This document shows positions 1 through 11,168 of a DNA stretch of 64,000 bases, one piece after another. Position numbers and translations under genes: made by a program. The stretch comes from Saksenaea vasiformis B4078 (lineage: Eukaryota > Mucoromycota > Mucoromycetes > Mucorales > Saksenaeaceae), in NCBI GenBank assembly GCA_000697055.1, contig JNDT01001931.1:62001-126000 (forward strand). Reading direction: 5' to 3'. The stretch's first letter is position 1. Each line of letters opens with the position of its first letter. The notes under the pieces were generated by a model. That model worked only from the letters and a program-made list of their open reading frames with translations. It was not told where the DNA came from and searched no databases.

Positions 1-2141
1 GTTTTTCAAGAACTCGCGTCTATCTGATGCTGATTTAGCCCAAGTTTGGGACCTGGCTGATACGCAGCAATGCGGACGGCTTACGCGAGACGAATTTGCA
101 GTTGCTATGCATCTTATTCACAAACGACTAAGAGGAGAGCCATTACCACTTTCACTCCCTTCCACACTTGTTCCCCCAAGCCCTCGCGTTCCTTTCCCGA
201 ATAGTCCAGCAGCTGGTCCTGCTGTACTTCAACGGCAGCCAACAGTAACACATATGTCTTCTATGCAAGGTAAACACTTTTTTTTCATTGTATGATCAAA
301 GAACTGATATGAAAATGTCAGATATTAACGCAGGAAATAACGATCTTGATCTGTTGGGCGATTTTGGAAATAATGAACAACTGACCAAGGAGACAAACGA
401 AGTCAACCAACTGCAAAACCAGATTGCTTCTTTGAAACAGGCCACGTTAGACATCAAGGAGCAAAAGGTAGCTGTTGAACAGTCCCTTGCTCAGCTTGCA
501 AAACAGAAAGAGGAGTTAGTAGCGCAAACCACGCAAACAAAGATGGCTCACGATGCCGAATCGAAGGCTTTGACGGAGTTACAAGAGATATTACGCTCAG
601 AGGAGCCAGCATGGATTCAAGCGCGCCAAGAACATGACGCAGCACAACAACAACTCGTCGCAGTTCAGCAGGAAATTGCACAGCTGAAGCAGACGTTAGA
701 AGATGGACGGGTTGAGAGCGAGCGTGCGCGACGACGTGTACATGAGATCCAAGAAGAGACGGCACAACTTGTTGCTGCGCTGGATAACTTACGTGCACAA
801 GTGAAGCAACAAGACATGATGCTTAGTATCAATCAGCGACAGGTCACGGCATCGGAGCAGGACCGTGAACAAGCAAAGCAAAATTTGAACGATTACAAAG
901 AGGAGCACAACTTAGAAACGAAGGAGACGGATGTACCCGAACCAACACCGCATCAGGAAAGGGCTGTTACATCACCATTTGATTTAGCTTTCTCGCCATC
1001 CATGGCCGAAAAGACAATGGGTGGTCGTGACTCGCCATTTGACGCTATGCAAGGCGGTTCGTCCAAGTCATCGGAAGACCGTACTACTGATTCACCCTTC
1101 GACGCCGCTTTCGAAACCCCTTCACAAACGCCTATCCATGGTCCTAGCTCTGCATTTGACGATATCTTTTCCCCTCGCATGCCGGAAGCCGAGGCCAGTA
1201 CAACTGAGAAAAAGAAAGAGATCGACATGAACGATTTTGATGCCGTTTTTGGAGATCTTGCTGCCAGAGGGCCGGAGGAAGAAGCAAAAGAGGAAGAAGA
1301 AAGTGCTGCGAAACAAGCGGAAGCTGGCACCGAGGCACTTGGATCATCCGACGCCTCCAAGGCAAGCACGATGTCTCCAAGCAACAATAGTAGCAGTGGA
1401 CCACCTGTACGATCGGCAAGAACGGCACCCCCTCCCCCTCCTCCACAAAGCAGACACCACCGGTCAACATCCGAAAGCCAGGGAACGTCTACTTCGACAC
1501 ACAAAAAGCCTCGTGCTCCTCCGCCACCACGTTCTGTTGTTAAAGAGGAGGAAGTGAAAGACGACAAGGACAAGGATGTCTTTGATGCGGCGTTCTCGGA
1601 GCAAGCGGCGCGCGAGAGCACTAAGAAATCGGAGGATGACGAATTTGATGCGGAATTTTCCTCGGGTCCGTTGACCGAGGCCAAGGTTGTGACAGACGGG
1701 TTTGAGGATTTTGATGCAGCTTTTGATGATCCCAGAAACGAGAAAAAACCTAGTACGACAACGTGGACTAATAACTTTGGCGGATTTGATTTCCCATCAA
1801 TGACTGCCAACAACAAAGATGGAGAGGATGAATGGGATTCTATCTTTGGTGGACCATCTGCAACTAAGGAAGGAGATAAGAAGAAGACGGAGAACACGGA
1901 GCCAGTTGGTTTCGAAGATGCGTTCTCTAGTTTTGTATCGAACACATCATCTGCACTTGTACAGGAGAATGAGACGACGACGACCGAGAAACAAGTATCG
2001 GAAAGTAAGGGGACGAACGAGAAGATAGAAGAGTTAGTGAAGATGGGATTTGACGCCCAGGCAGCCAAAGAAGCTCTTGACCGATATGATCAAGATTTAG
2101 AGAAAGCGACGAATTTTTTGCTCGATAGTCTAGTCAAATGA
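1..2141 (+). CDS. Ede1/Eps15-like endocytic scaffold (EH domain ... UBA), 5' partial
   Basis: Early clathrin-mediated endocytosis scaffold, cut by the left edge of the window. Reading frame opens at base 2. The first exon (2-269) encodes the end of an EH domain ([10 protein letters not shown], then [15 protein letters not shown]) followed by a Pro-rich stretch. A 64-nt intron (270-333) joins phase-1 to the long second exon. Exon 2 holds a heptad-rich coiled coil (about bases 400-900), then a disordered acidic region with many SPFDxxF, DFDAVF and FDAAF repeats like those of Ede1/Eps15 (AP-2 or self-interaction type motifs), poly-Pro patches, and a C-terminal UBA domain ([17 protein letters not shown]) that should bind ubiquitinated cargo. 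Domain order matches Ede1; the upstream EH repeats lie outside the window. Confidence 0.9.
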
Positions 2142-2837
2142 TCATGTGCATGGCCCCTTAGTAAATTAAAAGAACAAACGTAAATAGAATTTAAATGGCG
2201 AATATGAAAAGTAGCGCGTGGGTAAAAAAGAAAAGAAGTTCATTCTGGCTTTGCATGTTGTTATAACTATAAATCTCAGAACTGTAAATCGGGTGTATGG
2301 GTTGGATGATAGTAACAAAAAAGAAGAGACTGTTGACGTTAGGGGGGATTATGGTGCATTGCCTTTTATGATGCATCGATTAAGGTCCAAGCGTTGATCC
2401 GAGTGTGTATTTTGTAGTTAAGGAGTCCCCCCAAAATGAGAAAAAAGAGAAAAGGAAATCCGTGCTGGCTCCTTACCTACTTCCCTCCCCCCTCTCTCGC
2501 TTCACACACATATACACGCTTATTTTCACTTATACGTCTTATTTTCTCTATAGCATATTGTAACCCATATTTCACATGCATAACGTTCTCACTTGCACAA
2601 TAACTGGTTATTCCCACACACACTCACGAAAGTAGACACCCCTTACCTATGAATTGTGTTCCTCCTCGTTTTTTTATCGACAAAAAAGTTATTTATATAT
2701 CACTTATTTCAACCTTACTTTCCCTTCTCTGTCCTTCTCCTTCCCTTTCTTTTCATTCCATTTGTAAAATCAAATCCACATAACAAAACAAACACACACA
2801 CACATTTCTTAAAAGAGAAAAAAAAAGAAAATAGACT
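2142..2837. other. Intergenic: Ede1 3' flank and RGS gene promoter
   Basis: No coding signal. The left half is AT-rich 3' flank. From about 2460 on it is strongly pyrimidine-rich with CA/CT runs, typical of a fungal promoter/5' leader upstream of the start at 2838. Confidence 0.6.
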
Positions 2838-4895
2838 ATGGATTCAAACGTATCTCAACAAGCTTATACATCTATGATGAAATTTACCATTGATGGTCGT
2901 CCATACCTCAAGGTGAATAAAAGAAAAATAGTCTAGTTGCTATACATAAAGGAAAAGAGTTACTAACCAACAGAACAAAAAATTCAGGATATCCACGATC
3001 TGTTTGCAGCACTGATTATACAAATACCACTTGATACACATCGGTATCTTTTCCGCAATTACAATCATACCTTTTCATCCGAAGACGCCATTCAGGCCCT
3101 TGGTTCTCTACGCTTCTCGCATACTGTCCGTAAACCAGATCCCAATGATCCCTCAAAACAATTGCGTACAACAACCACTACTACCTTCAATATGGCCCGA
3201 GATATGGCCAAGGCTTTATGCCAACAATTCCAATGTTGTCGTTTGATGGAAAGTGCCATCGACAACAACAGCCGGTCTTTTCGCGATAAAGGCATTTGGC
3301 AGCTGACACCGAAAGGATTATGTGTCCTTCAAGATTTCTGTGTACGAACCGAGGCAGATGTAGCGTCGTTACGAAAGCATTTTGGTCATATTGAACCGGT
3401 ACAATTAGTCCGGTTAGAGCGACAACCCGACGATGATCAATTACTGGTGGGCCGACAGAACCTGTCGGTGATCTTCCGGGTAATGATGACCTCTTTACCG
3501 CTTGATGGTGAATTGGAGAGTGCCTCTTCTTCCGGATCCAATGGTACCCCTGTTACTTCAAGTAGCCGTCCAAAATCCTCTTCCTCTTCCTCTTCTGTTT
3601 CTTCGGGTTCCTCATCCTCCACACCTTCCTCCGCTGCACCTTTTGCCATGTCATCCACTGTACCTGGTGACTCCCGTGTGCAAGTTCTGAGTAACTACCT
3701 CCTGACGATCTCCAAAACTTCCAAAAACGCACAACGCAAGACAATCAAAAACATGCGCACTTTGTTCTCCTCCCAACTCTGCTGTGATTGGCTCTTGGAT
3801 TACAGTACTGTTTCCTCCCGTGACGAAGCCGAACTGGTGTGCAACGAATTCCTCAAGTATGGTTGGATCGAGTACCAGGACAGTAAACAGACCACTGCCA
3901 ATACCTACATTCGTGCAACAAAAACGACAATGCTTGTGATCACCTCTAAAGGCAAGCAGGTCGTTGCGGAGCCAGAAAAGGTAGAAAACAGTGGCAAGTC
4001 TATCGCGGAAAAGCCTCAACCTCGACGATCCCACTCGTTACGGGAAGGCGATGACCAGCAAACAACCTTGCGTGAGATTCTGCAACAGGATCCTGAGTCG
4101 GTGGTCATCACGAACACTACCACAACTGCACTAGAACATGACACCATAGAAGACGAGGCACCGGCGCCCCCCGCCACGGAAACAAGCGCTATTATGGGAG
4201 ACGACGATGACTCTTCTCCTCCTCTATCTTCTCGATCAAGGTCACGTCCATCAAGTACAGCTGTGGATATGAATGTCCCTGCCGTAGATCCAAAGGAAAG
4301 CAACGCAGCACGTCTCAAAGTGATTTTAGACGACCCCCAGTTGCGATCACTGTTCAAAGACTTCTTACGTGCAAACTTTTGCGAGGAGAATCTGGACTTT
4401 TGGATTGATTACACGACGCTGCGCCGCAAATGCCGCAACCAGAGCCCCGCTTTGCCATCGCAAAATCAAAAGGATCTACTCGAAGATGCTTACGATATCT
4501 GGTCTACTTACCTCGCCCCCGGTGCTTCTTGTGAACTCAACGTTGAACACTCCTTGCGTCAGGAGATGGCTCGCCTGGTCAACTCGATGGTCACCGTAGT
4601 CCCGACTTATACTCCTGGCCAGATCAAACCAACAATTGTTATCTCTACGCCATCCGTGTCGCAAAGTCTGAGGATGATCTTGAAGTGGTTTGACCGCGTT
4701 GACGAACACATTTGCCGACTTATGGCTTCTGACTCCGTACCCAAGTTTGTAAAGACAGATAAATATCGAAAATTGCAGGATGCACGCGATCGAGAACAGC
4801 AACGACGGGAGATAGAGCTGGGCCGTGCGGCGGTGGCGGAGAATAACGCCAGCAAGGAGGGCTTGTATTTCACTTCCGTAGAAAACAAGGCATAA
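2838..4895 (+). CDS. RGS protein with DEP region (Sst2/FlbA type)
   Basis: Regulator of G-protein signalling: a GTPase-accelerating protein for heterotrimeric G-alpha. Two exons, 2838-2912 and 2988-4895, separated by a 75-nt intron with a TACTAAC branch site; phase 0 on both sides. The N-terminal part (DIHDLFAALIIQIPLDTHRYLFRNYNHTF) and the later segment around 3660-3960 (LFSSQLCCDWLLDYS) are the tandem fungal DEP-type domains that anchor Sst2/FlbA to receptor tails. Ser-rich and acidic linkers follow. The C-terminal RGS box starts near 4310 (LKVILDDPQLRSLFKDFLRANFCEENLDFWIDY) and ends near 4780. Architecture and order match yeast Sst2 and Aspergillus FlbA; which G-alpha it acts on cannot be told from sequence. 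Confidence 0.9.
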
Positions 4896-4975
4896 GTCAC
4901 AAAAAATATACATACGCTTTTTTTTACGAAAGAATAAAAAAAAAAGGAATCGCATACGCTATAGATTCATTGACC

Positions 4976-5243
4976 ATGGGAGTAACAAAGTTTTATGGTA
5001 AAATATTTGGCATAGGCCTTGCAATGGGTGCAGGCATTGAGGTCCTCTTGATCAAAGGCAACTATTGTACGTGGTTTTATTTCTTCTATCGTTATTCTAA
5101 TGGGCAGTTCCATTTGATGATGCATAGATCAAATGTTGGCGGCGTCGGAAGCAAAACAAAGACTAAAGGAACTTGAACAAGACAAGGAAAACTTGGAACG
5201 TATGCAACGGTTAGCCAAAGAAAATCCCACAGCACAGCAGTAA
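4976..5243 (+). CDS. Small single-pass membrane protein, 68 aa (possibly mitochondrial)
   Basis: Exons 4976-5066 and 5128-5243; the 61-nt intron starts GTACGT and ends CATAG and restores one frame. The product has a short basic N-terminus (GVTKFYGKIF), one hydrophobic helix (GIGLAMGAGIEVLLIKG) and a charged coiled-coil tail (EAKQRLKELEQDKENLERM). This is the layout of small inner-membrane or ER assembly proteins, and a family of tiny mitochondrial proteins is my best guess, but I do not recognise it. The ATG at 4976 is the first in frame and sits in an ACC-ATG context. Located 80 bp downstream of the RGS gene on the same strand. Confidence 0.65.
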
Positions 5244-5676
5244 AAAGAAGAAGCGATTCCATGCCAACTAGGAGAAATTCTATATCTTTGAAGTAATCAA
5301 TGATTGACAACATTATGCATTGATTCATCGTTTAGCGCGAGAATGTTTTATTGTTAAACCCCTGATAGCATACATATTGACATAATGATTTACCAAGAGG
5401 CGTTAGTAGAAATAGCCTCGAGTTTCTTTCGTTCTTTAGCAATTCATTATTTTTTACTCGTGCTGTAAAAAAAAAAAAAACGAAGCACATGCTGATCAAC
5501 TCAATCTTGTTTTTTTGGGGGGTTCATCATGTCAATCTTGTTCAAAGACGGGTGGCGTCTGTATTTGGCAGACATGAGTTTTAATCCACGTTTCCCCGCC
5601 AAATAATGATTGATTATTACTTCTTTGCTGTGTGTCAAATAAGCACGTTCCAATTTGCAACTAGTGCCACCACATT
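5244..5676. other. Intergenic, convergent 3' ends
   Basis: Between the 3' end of the small membrane protein (+) and the signal peptide peptidase (-). AT-rich with homopolymer runs near 5467-5480. No coding signal seen. Confidence 0.5.
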
Positions 5677-7072
5677 TTATTTTTTATTTCCTTTCTTCTT
5701 CTTTTTACTTGTTTTAGGTGATGCAGGTGTTGTCTTGTTGTCCACAGGTGTGACGGCTACGTACTCATACTCTTCACTCTTGCGTGCCTCGTTCTCGGCT
5801 ACCTCAGGAACTACCTCGTTTTGCGTCTTCTTTTCCTTCTTTTCCTTCTTACTCTTTTCCTTCTCTTCCTTCTCTTCCTTCTTTTCTTCTGTAGAGTACT
5901 GAAACAGGTCCTTGATCTCACCACGTACAGCTGCAGTCAACAAGGTTGACAGGATACATGCAGGAGAAAGGTAGAGCAGAGCAGGTTGTGCGGCATTGAA
6001 GATATGCATGACAGCCATTGTTGTGACAAGACCACCGATATAGAAAATAGAGCACACAGTGAAGTAAGGCTTGGAGAAATTGGTGGAGCGGAAATCACCC
6101 ACTGGGTTACGCTTCCATGCCATATGGCGATCGAAACGCAGGCACAAAGCCACAAAGATACCTATACAATGGTGAGAACTTAGACATTGGATTCTGTTCC
6201 TCTCTTACCTGGGATCACAATATCACCCAATCCAAGCATTGTGAACGAATTCGCAGCACCATCAGCGCCAAGTACGAAATCAATGATATTTCTCGGCCAG
6301 ATCACTTTGATAGGCGCATCAAAGTTCTTGGCCACGCTAACCATCACCTCCGTTCCAAATACCCAAAAGATGTCATAGAAAAACAAACCGCTCAAAAGAA
6401 TCATGCCCGTTTGGAACGAGTCTAGAGATAGCAATTGAATGGCATTAATTGAGAAGGAGATACCAAACACATTGGATGCAATCCAATTCTTTGTCAAGCT
6501 GTAATACGCTGTGAGCATAATAGAGACTGCCAACATGATTCCATGGACAATGGTAAAACTAGCATGCGTCAGATCTACGAAAAGAAATATAAGAAAATAG
6601 AAAAAACCACCTCCTTCCATCTTTCTTATAACTTACGCTTCCTTTGTTTTGTGAGTGTCAATTTGTATTTACTGACATTCTTCAAAAGACACAAGGGCAC
6701 AAACTTGCGCGCCGCCATCAACGCGGTCTTGGTAACCGCTGCACAGCCGACGACAGAGAAATAGGCCGTGATGAGATAATCAATGTATTTTCTGTCCAAA
6801 AACTTGAAAAGTAGGTAAAGAGAAAACAGAACGCCGGAACCAATAACAGGGAACATCCATGCGTCGCTTGAAGATAAGCTTTCCGTTGCCGATTCGTCTT
6901 CATCGTCTGAATCCTCCAAAGGTGAGTCACTCTTCTTGGGTTTGGGCGCATCGGCAGGACGTTTTAATCCGCGTAGAGAAGCATAGGATCCGATGAAGAT
7001 CGGCGTAACAGCCATCGACATGAGGGCTCCATAGGCAATGTATAACCCAACTTCCTTAGTGTCGCTTTCCAT
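5677..7072 (-). CDS. Signal peptide peptidase (intramembrane aspartyl protease)
   Basis: Presenilin-related GxGD protease of the ER that cleaves type II membrane segments and leftover signal peptides. Exons 7072-6637, 6574-6209 and 6161-5677 give 428 aa; introns are 62 and 47 nt and both are phase 1. Diagnostic motifs are all present: YD (LSGLFFYDIFWVFGT, catalytic D about residue 213), GxGD (FTMLGLGDIVIPG, catalytic D about 263), followed by IFVALCLRFD, and the PAL motif (NAAQPALLYL, about 326-329). The third exon ends in an unusual tail of mixed Glu/Lys repeats and a Lys-rich terminus. An acidic Ser-rich loop (about residues 45-70) follows the first membrane segment. Divergent neighbour: a PEN-2 gene starting 1.9 kb away. 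Confidence 0.95.
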
Positions 7073-9009
7073 AGGCTGGGAGATATATTAAAAAAAAGTA
7101 GAAAAAAGGAAAAAGCCTGACAGGAAAAAAAGGGGGCGGTCAGAGAGGAAGGGGTTCAAGATGATTGCCCTGAGAGAGAAGCGTACGTGTGCCAATCATT
7201 CACAAGCGGTTGCTGAAATTACTGTGATGGCTCAAAGCCCGATATTGATCCCATGCGCTTCCATCCAGTCCAGTCAGTGTTTCGTGCATTGATCCATTTC
7301 CCGACCAAATCCTCAGAAGAGACATCTTCTAAGGTTCACCTTGGTAATCTAGGAGTAAAATAAAATTCATAGGAGGCATTAACAACTGCGTTGATTGGCT
7401 ACAATAGACACAGAACATATTTACAGTAGCATATGTACCATTTCAGTTGATGATATTTTCTGTCAAAAAAAGAAAAAACGAAGCGGCCATTTGCGCATAG
7501 ATTGATAGCAAATACCGTCTAGTTGGTTTAAGGATGTCCTCGGATGGACATTTTCTCGGGAAAGTAAGATGATTTCTTTACCTTTTTTTCCGGACAAAGA
7601 AAAAGTGTTGCACATCCACGGTTAAAGTTGTTCACGCTGGTTGAAGCATGGTGGACAAGCTAACATTGCACAAAGTCCTTGTTTGTCTAGCCTCTGAGGT
7701 CCAGAACAAAATGTAGGCACGTTATAGGTAGGCTGAGAAAATCGTGAGGTTTGTGCGTGGGCTGTCGTATTGTGCGACGACAGCAATATCCCTGGATTCA
7801 GGAACTGCTACTTCTGGGATCGAATTGTAACTAGAACATGCTAAGTCGCAAAACAGGCTCCCGGATCGTTTCTTTCGATGAAATCATACTTATCGCCTAA
7901 TGGGTCAAGGACTGAAAGTCAGGGTGTACATAACTGGATGTTAATTCACCCTGTATATCACAAAAACAAAAGAATAGCTAATCTTTGCCTGCTAGATCAC
8001 AGTGTTGCTATGATTGTCAGACAGAATCTGTAAGGGCCAATCCCGAGATTTTCAAACTAAACCATTCCTTTGGTGCAAGTTATCACCTAAAAGTGGAAGT
8101 GCTTATTTCTATAGCCCCTCTCGGTTACGGTGCAAAAAGTACACATTTTTTTTTCCTCTCCGAAGGTAGGGTGTTCTGTCAATCGCTGTTATACTTTGGG
8201 CCCTATTTTGAAGGGCAAAAGGAGATAAGGGAGAACCGACATCTGGTTTCTGTCTAACAACGGAAAACTGGGATGTATATGAACTACAGCTAGCAAAGAG
8301 CCGGTGTCCAATTATCGTGGCTACGTATTACGACTGGCTGAGGCGGACACTAATTAATCTGTACAATCTGATTGTCATCGTGTTATTTCCGTATCCACAG
8401 AGATACATAGAAATTTGTAGGCGAACCTCCCCTAGCTTGTGCGAGTAGATTAAGGGAATAAAATAGCTTTTACTACCAGAGCTGTTTCAACGAAGAAAAG
8501 GCCATATATCATTGTCGTTGCTTTGCATCTCTTGTCTAATTTCCTTTTTTCTCCTAACTTTGCTGTATCATTGAAATTCGCGCACGCATGAAAACGCTAT
8601 AAGTTGTTGATAGATCTTGCCTTTCGGGGCCTCCTTAGCAAATCCTCGGTGAATTTTTCAGCAAAAAGAACATTCATTCGTTGCTTCCTCTTCACTCTAC
8701 GACGATAATTTTATCTTGTAGATGGTCAGATTTTCAAGCGAGGTCAACATGGGTACCTTTCCCGCGTGCGCTATCTATCTGTACATCTCGTTCCTTTTTT
8801 AGGGAAGAACTCTACGGAGGACCAGATAAGGATCTAACATGCTCTATCCAAGGGTCTCAATAGCGTATCTGTTTAGGTGTTTATGGATATCATACCATGG
8901 TGCCGGTGTGATCCGGATAGTCACAATTCGTTAACCTGCAGTCAAGGAAGCGGCCTTTGCTGTTCCAACCAGACGTTTTCTGCATGTCCATTAGACTTCC
9001 GGAAACACA
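7073..9009. other. Intergenic between SPP (-) and PEN-2 (+)
   Basis: 1.9 kb with only short, non-conserved open frames. Promoter-like A/T tracts lie next to 7073-7130 (SPP side). I see no tRNA, repeat copy or recognisable protein remnant. Confidence 0.5.
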
Positions 9010-9355
9010 ATGCCAAAGTTGGATAAACTAAAGCCTGAAGAGCTTGTTTCCATCAGCAGGAAAATGTTCTATGGAGGATTTGCGTTTCTTCCCTTTCTTT
9101 GGCTCATCAACTTCATCTATTTTTTTCCCGCCAGTCGTTCACCATCAGCTCCACAGCTGTTGAAGAAATGTAAGGAATGCTTTTCCGTCGGAATTGTTTA
9201 CAGTGTTGACCAAGCTAGATATCTACATGTCGCTTGCCGGCTGCGTAATCTGGTTTATTGGTTTGACAACATGGTATGCCATCTTTGTCCACCAGCGCGT
9301 GGCCTGGGGTGCACTGGCTGATCGAATCACCGTTGTTATACCCAAAGGCTCATGA
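9010..9355 (+). CDS. PEN-2-like gamma-secretase subunit
   Basis: Presenilin enhancer 2 homologue, 103 aa (human PEN-2 is 101). Exons 9010-9169 and 9204-9355; the intron is only 34 nt (GTAAGG..TACAG) and phase 1. The N-terminus has the hallmark pattern: a charged start, then RKMFYGGFAFLPFLWLINFIYFF, the counterpart of the human stretch around YYLGGFAFLPFLWL. The second exon gives the second hydrophobic segment (CVIWFIGLTTWYAIF) and a C-terminus VAWGALADRITVVIPKG that parallels human RWGALGDYLSFTIPLG. The human DYLSF motif is changed to DRITV. In animals PEN-2 joins presenilin, nicastrin and APH-1; no presenilin gene is visible here, but the related signal peptide peptidase is the left neighbour. 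Confidence 0.9.
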
Positions 9356-9796
9356 GAAGAGAGAACCCACGATTAAAGAGAGTTTCAGGGCTGTCTATAA
9401 ATTACTTTGTAAAAGAAAGGATGCAAATACCTTTATAGACTTGTGAGTTACGGCAATCCATATGTTTTTTTTTGTACAGGCACAGAGTATTATAACATTC
9501 ATCAATAATCCATGTTGCTTAACGTTACCGATCCTGTTGTCTCGCCTTGTGATGGCTCCCGTGTATGATTAGGTAGACAGGAATAGATGCTCTGGTCCTG
9601 TGTTTATTCTCTGTCTACAAATACTCATTGAGCAAACGAATCTTGCTATGTTTTGATATACCATTCCTATCCTGTTCAAAATGTTTTTAGAATAGGTACA
9701 ATAACAGAGACTAGTATAACGGATATTATGAGACTGTTGAATCAGCAACATCCTGTCAAGCTTAGGTTTTTGGGGAAGGCATATTTTGTTATTTTA
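9356..9796. other. Intergenic, convergent 3' ends
   Basis: Lies between the stop codons of the PEN-2 gene (+) and xanA (-). AT-rich, no coding signal. Confidence 0.5.
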
Positions 9797-11168
9797 TTAT
9801 GTTGATTCAGTGGTAAGGTAAAAAGCAAGATCTTCTGCTGTTGCGGGAATAGGTGCATCATTGCTAGCCATGTTACATTGTTGGAAAATTCTCAGATCGG
9901 TTTCTTTGAGAGATCCAACCACAGAATGAAGCACGCCGCGGTTATGGAAGAACACGATATCTCCATCCTTCCATTCATGCGCATAAACATTTTCAGGATT
10001 GATCGCCGGTCGCTGGAACTTGTAAAGGATCTCTCGCACCTTCTTCAGATCTCCCACAGGTTTACCATCGATAATCAAGTCCTGTGCAACAGCTGGGTGT
10101 ACTTGCAGATGGATTTTCTTTGTCACAGGATTCTTCCATAACTAATGCATGAAGCTAAGCAAAAAACGAACGTAGCTTTTTTCAAGTCTCTTTTTACCAT
10201 GGGATATATTTGGATGCATTCTTCTTTGATTTCTGGTAATTCTTCTGCTTTCAGTTCTTTGTCTTCCGAGACAACTGAAAGCCCATTTGACATCAGTTTG
10301 GCTTTCGAGATCCACAGGTATGGGTGGGGGGCATATTTCACTTTTGCTTTAAGTGCAAGTTCTTTGAGATCTTTCGGTAGAATTTCAAATGCCTTTTGAC
10401 CCGAAATAACTAGGATAGGGTAAGCACTATGCACTACATAAAGTTTGTGTACTTACATGCAGTGGTTCCCAGTTGGACATCCAGAGTATGGCCTGTTCCG
10501 TCGTCGTATTGAACTGTCTCGCGTCTCGGTTCCTAAATCAAGGTTCAGGTCCCGAATCTCGACAGCAAAGAAAAGAGAAATGAAGGTAACTTACTGGATT
10601 CTTAAAACCGAAGAGACTAGTCACTTTGGGTGGATGTAATTCATACAGCGCAGCATCCATGTGCCATCGAAAGAACCGTGTCTTGCCTTGCGCTTCCTCT
10701 TCTTCCGTCAAGGGCGTATGATGGTATGTATGATGATTTGGGTGTGAAAGCTTTCGTTCTGTGACCCCATGGTAGTCTTTGACCGTACCATTACCCAGTA
10801 ATTGCACTTGCGGTGCCACTGGTAGTGGCGATAGATCCCGGGAGATAACGGATTCTTTCGCACGGTGTTGAAGTCCGTGGCCGTAGGTATCGGCTCCCGG
10901 GTCAAAGCGTTTTGTCACTTTGTACTGTGTTTGCGGATCCAGATGACTTTGGTTTCTGACCACCACTACCTGATACGTATACACGGCTTCCTCCAACTTC
11001 TTGAAATCATCATCTATGCCGAAGAACAGACGTTAATTTCGGGTGGAAGGTTCTTCCTAGGTTCAGTATACCAGTAAGTTTGGTCAAATCGAGGTCTTCA
11101 ATAATAGCACCAAAGTCAACACCACTTTGACTTGCTGTAGGTTTAATTGGGTTGATAGTAAATACCAT
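9797..11168 (-). CDS. xanA: Xanthine dioxygenase XanA (Fe(II)/2-oxoglutarate dependent)
   Basis: TauD/TfdA-family oxygenase that converts xanthine to uric acid using 2-oxoglutarate and O2, a fungal alternative to xanthine dehydrogenase. Five exons: 11168-11072, 11013-10595, 10532-10457, 10409-10198, 10141-9797, total 382 aa with all phases consistent. It follows Aspergillus XanA segment by segment: VDFGAIIEDLDL, TKRFDPGADTYGHG, TRFFRWHMDAALY, RRETVQYDDGTGHTLDV, KYAPHPYLWIS, DLKKVREILYKFQRPAI and HNRGVLHSVVG. The iron triad is H150, D152 (WHMD) and H340 (LHSVVG); R352 (DLRIFQQ) should bind the 2-oxoglutarate carboxylate. The ATG at 11168 begins MVFTINPIKP, aligning with the known N-terminus. 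No purine genes are adjacent. Confidence 0.95.

Noticed and set aside
953..2068. 371-aa open frame antisense to the Ede1-like gene
   Set aside because: Ser/Phe/Val-rich mirror of the acidic repeat coding strand; no start context, no domain.
5606..5902. Phe/Ser-rich open frame on + strand
   Set aside because: Antisense shadow of the Glu/Lys-rich tail of signal peptide peptidase.
7985..8863. Open frames upstream of PEN-2
   Set aside because: No family motif, no splice or start support; composition like the surrounding intergenic DNA.
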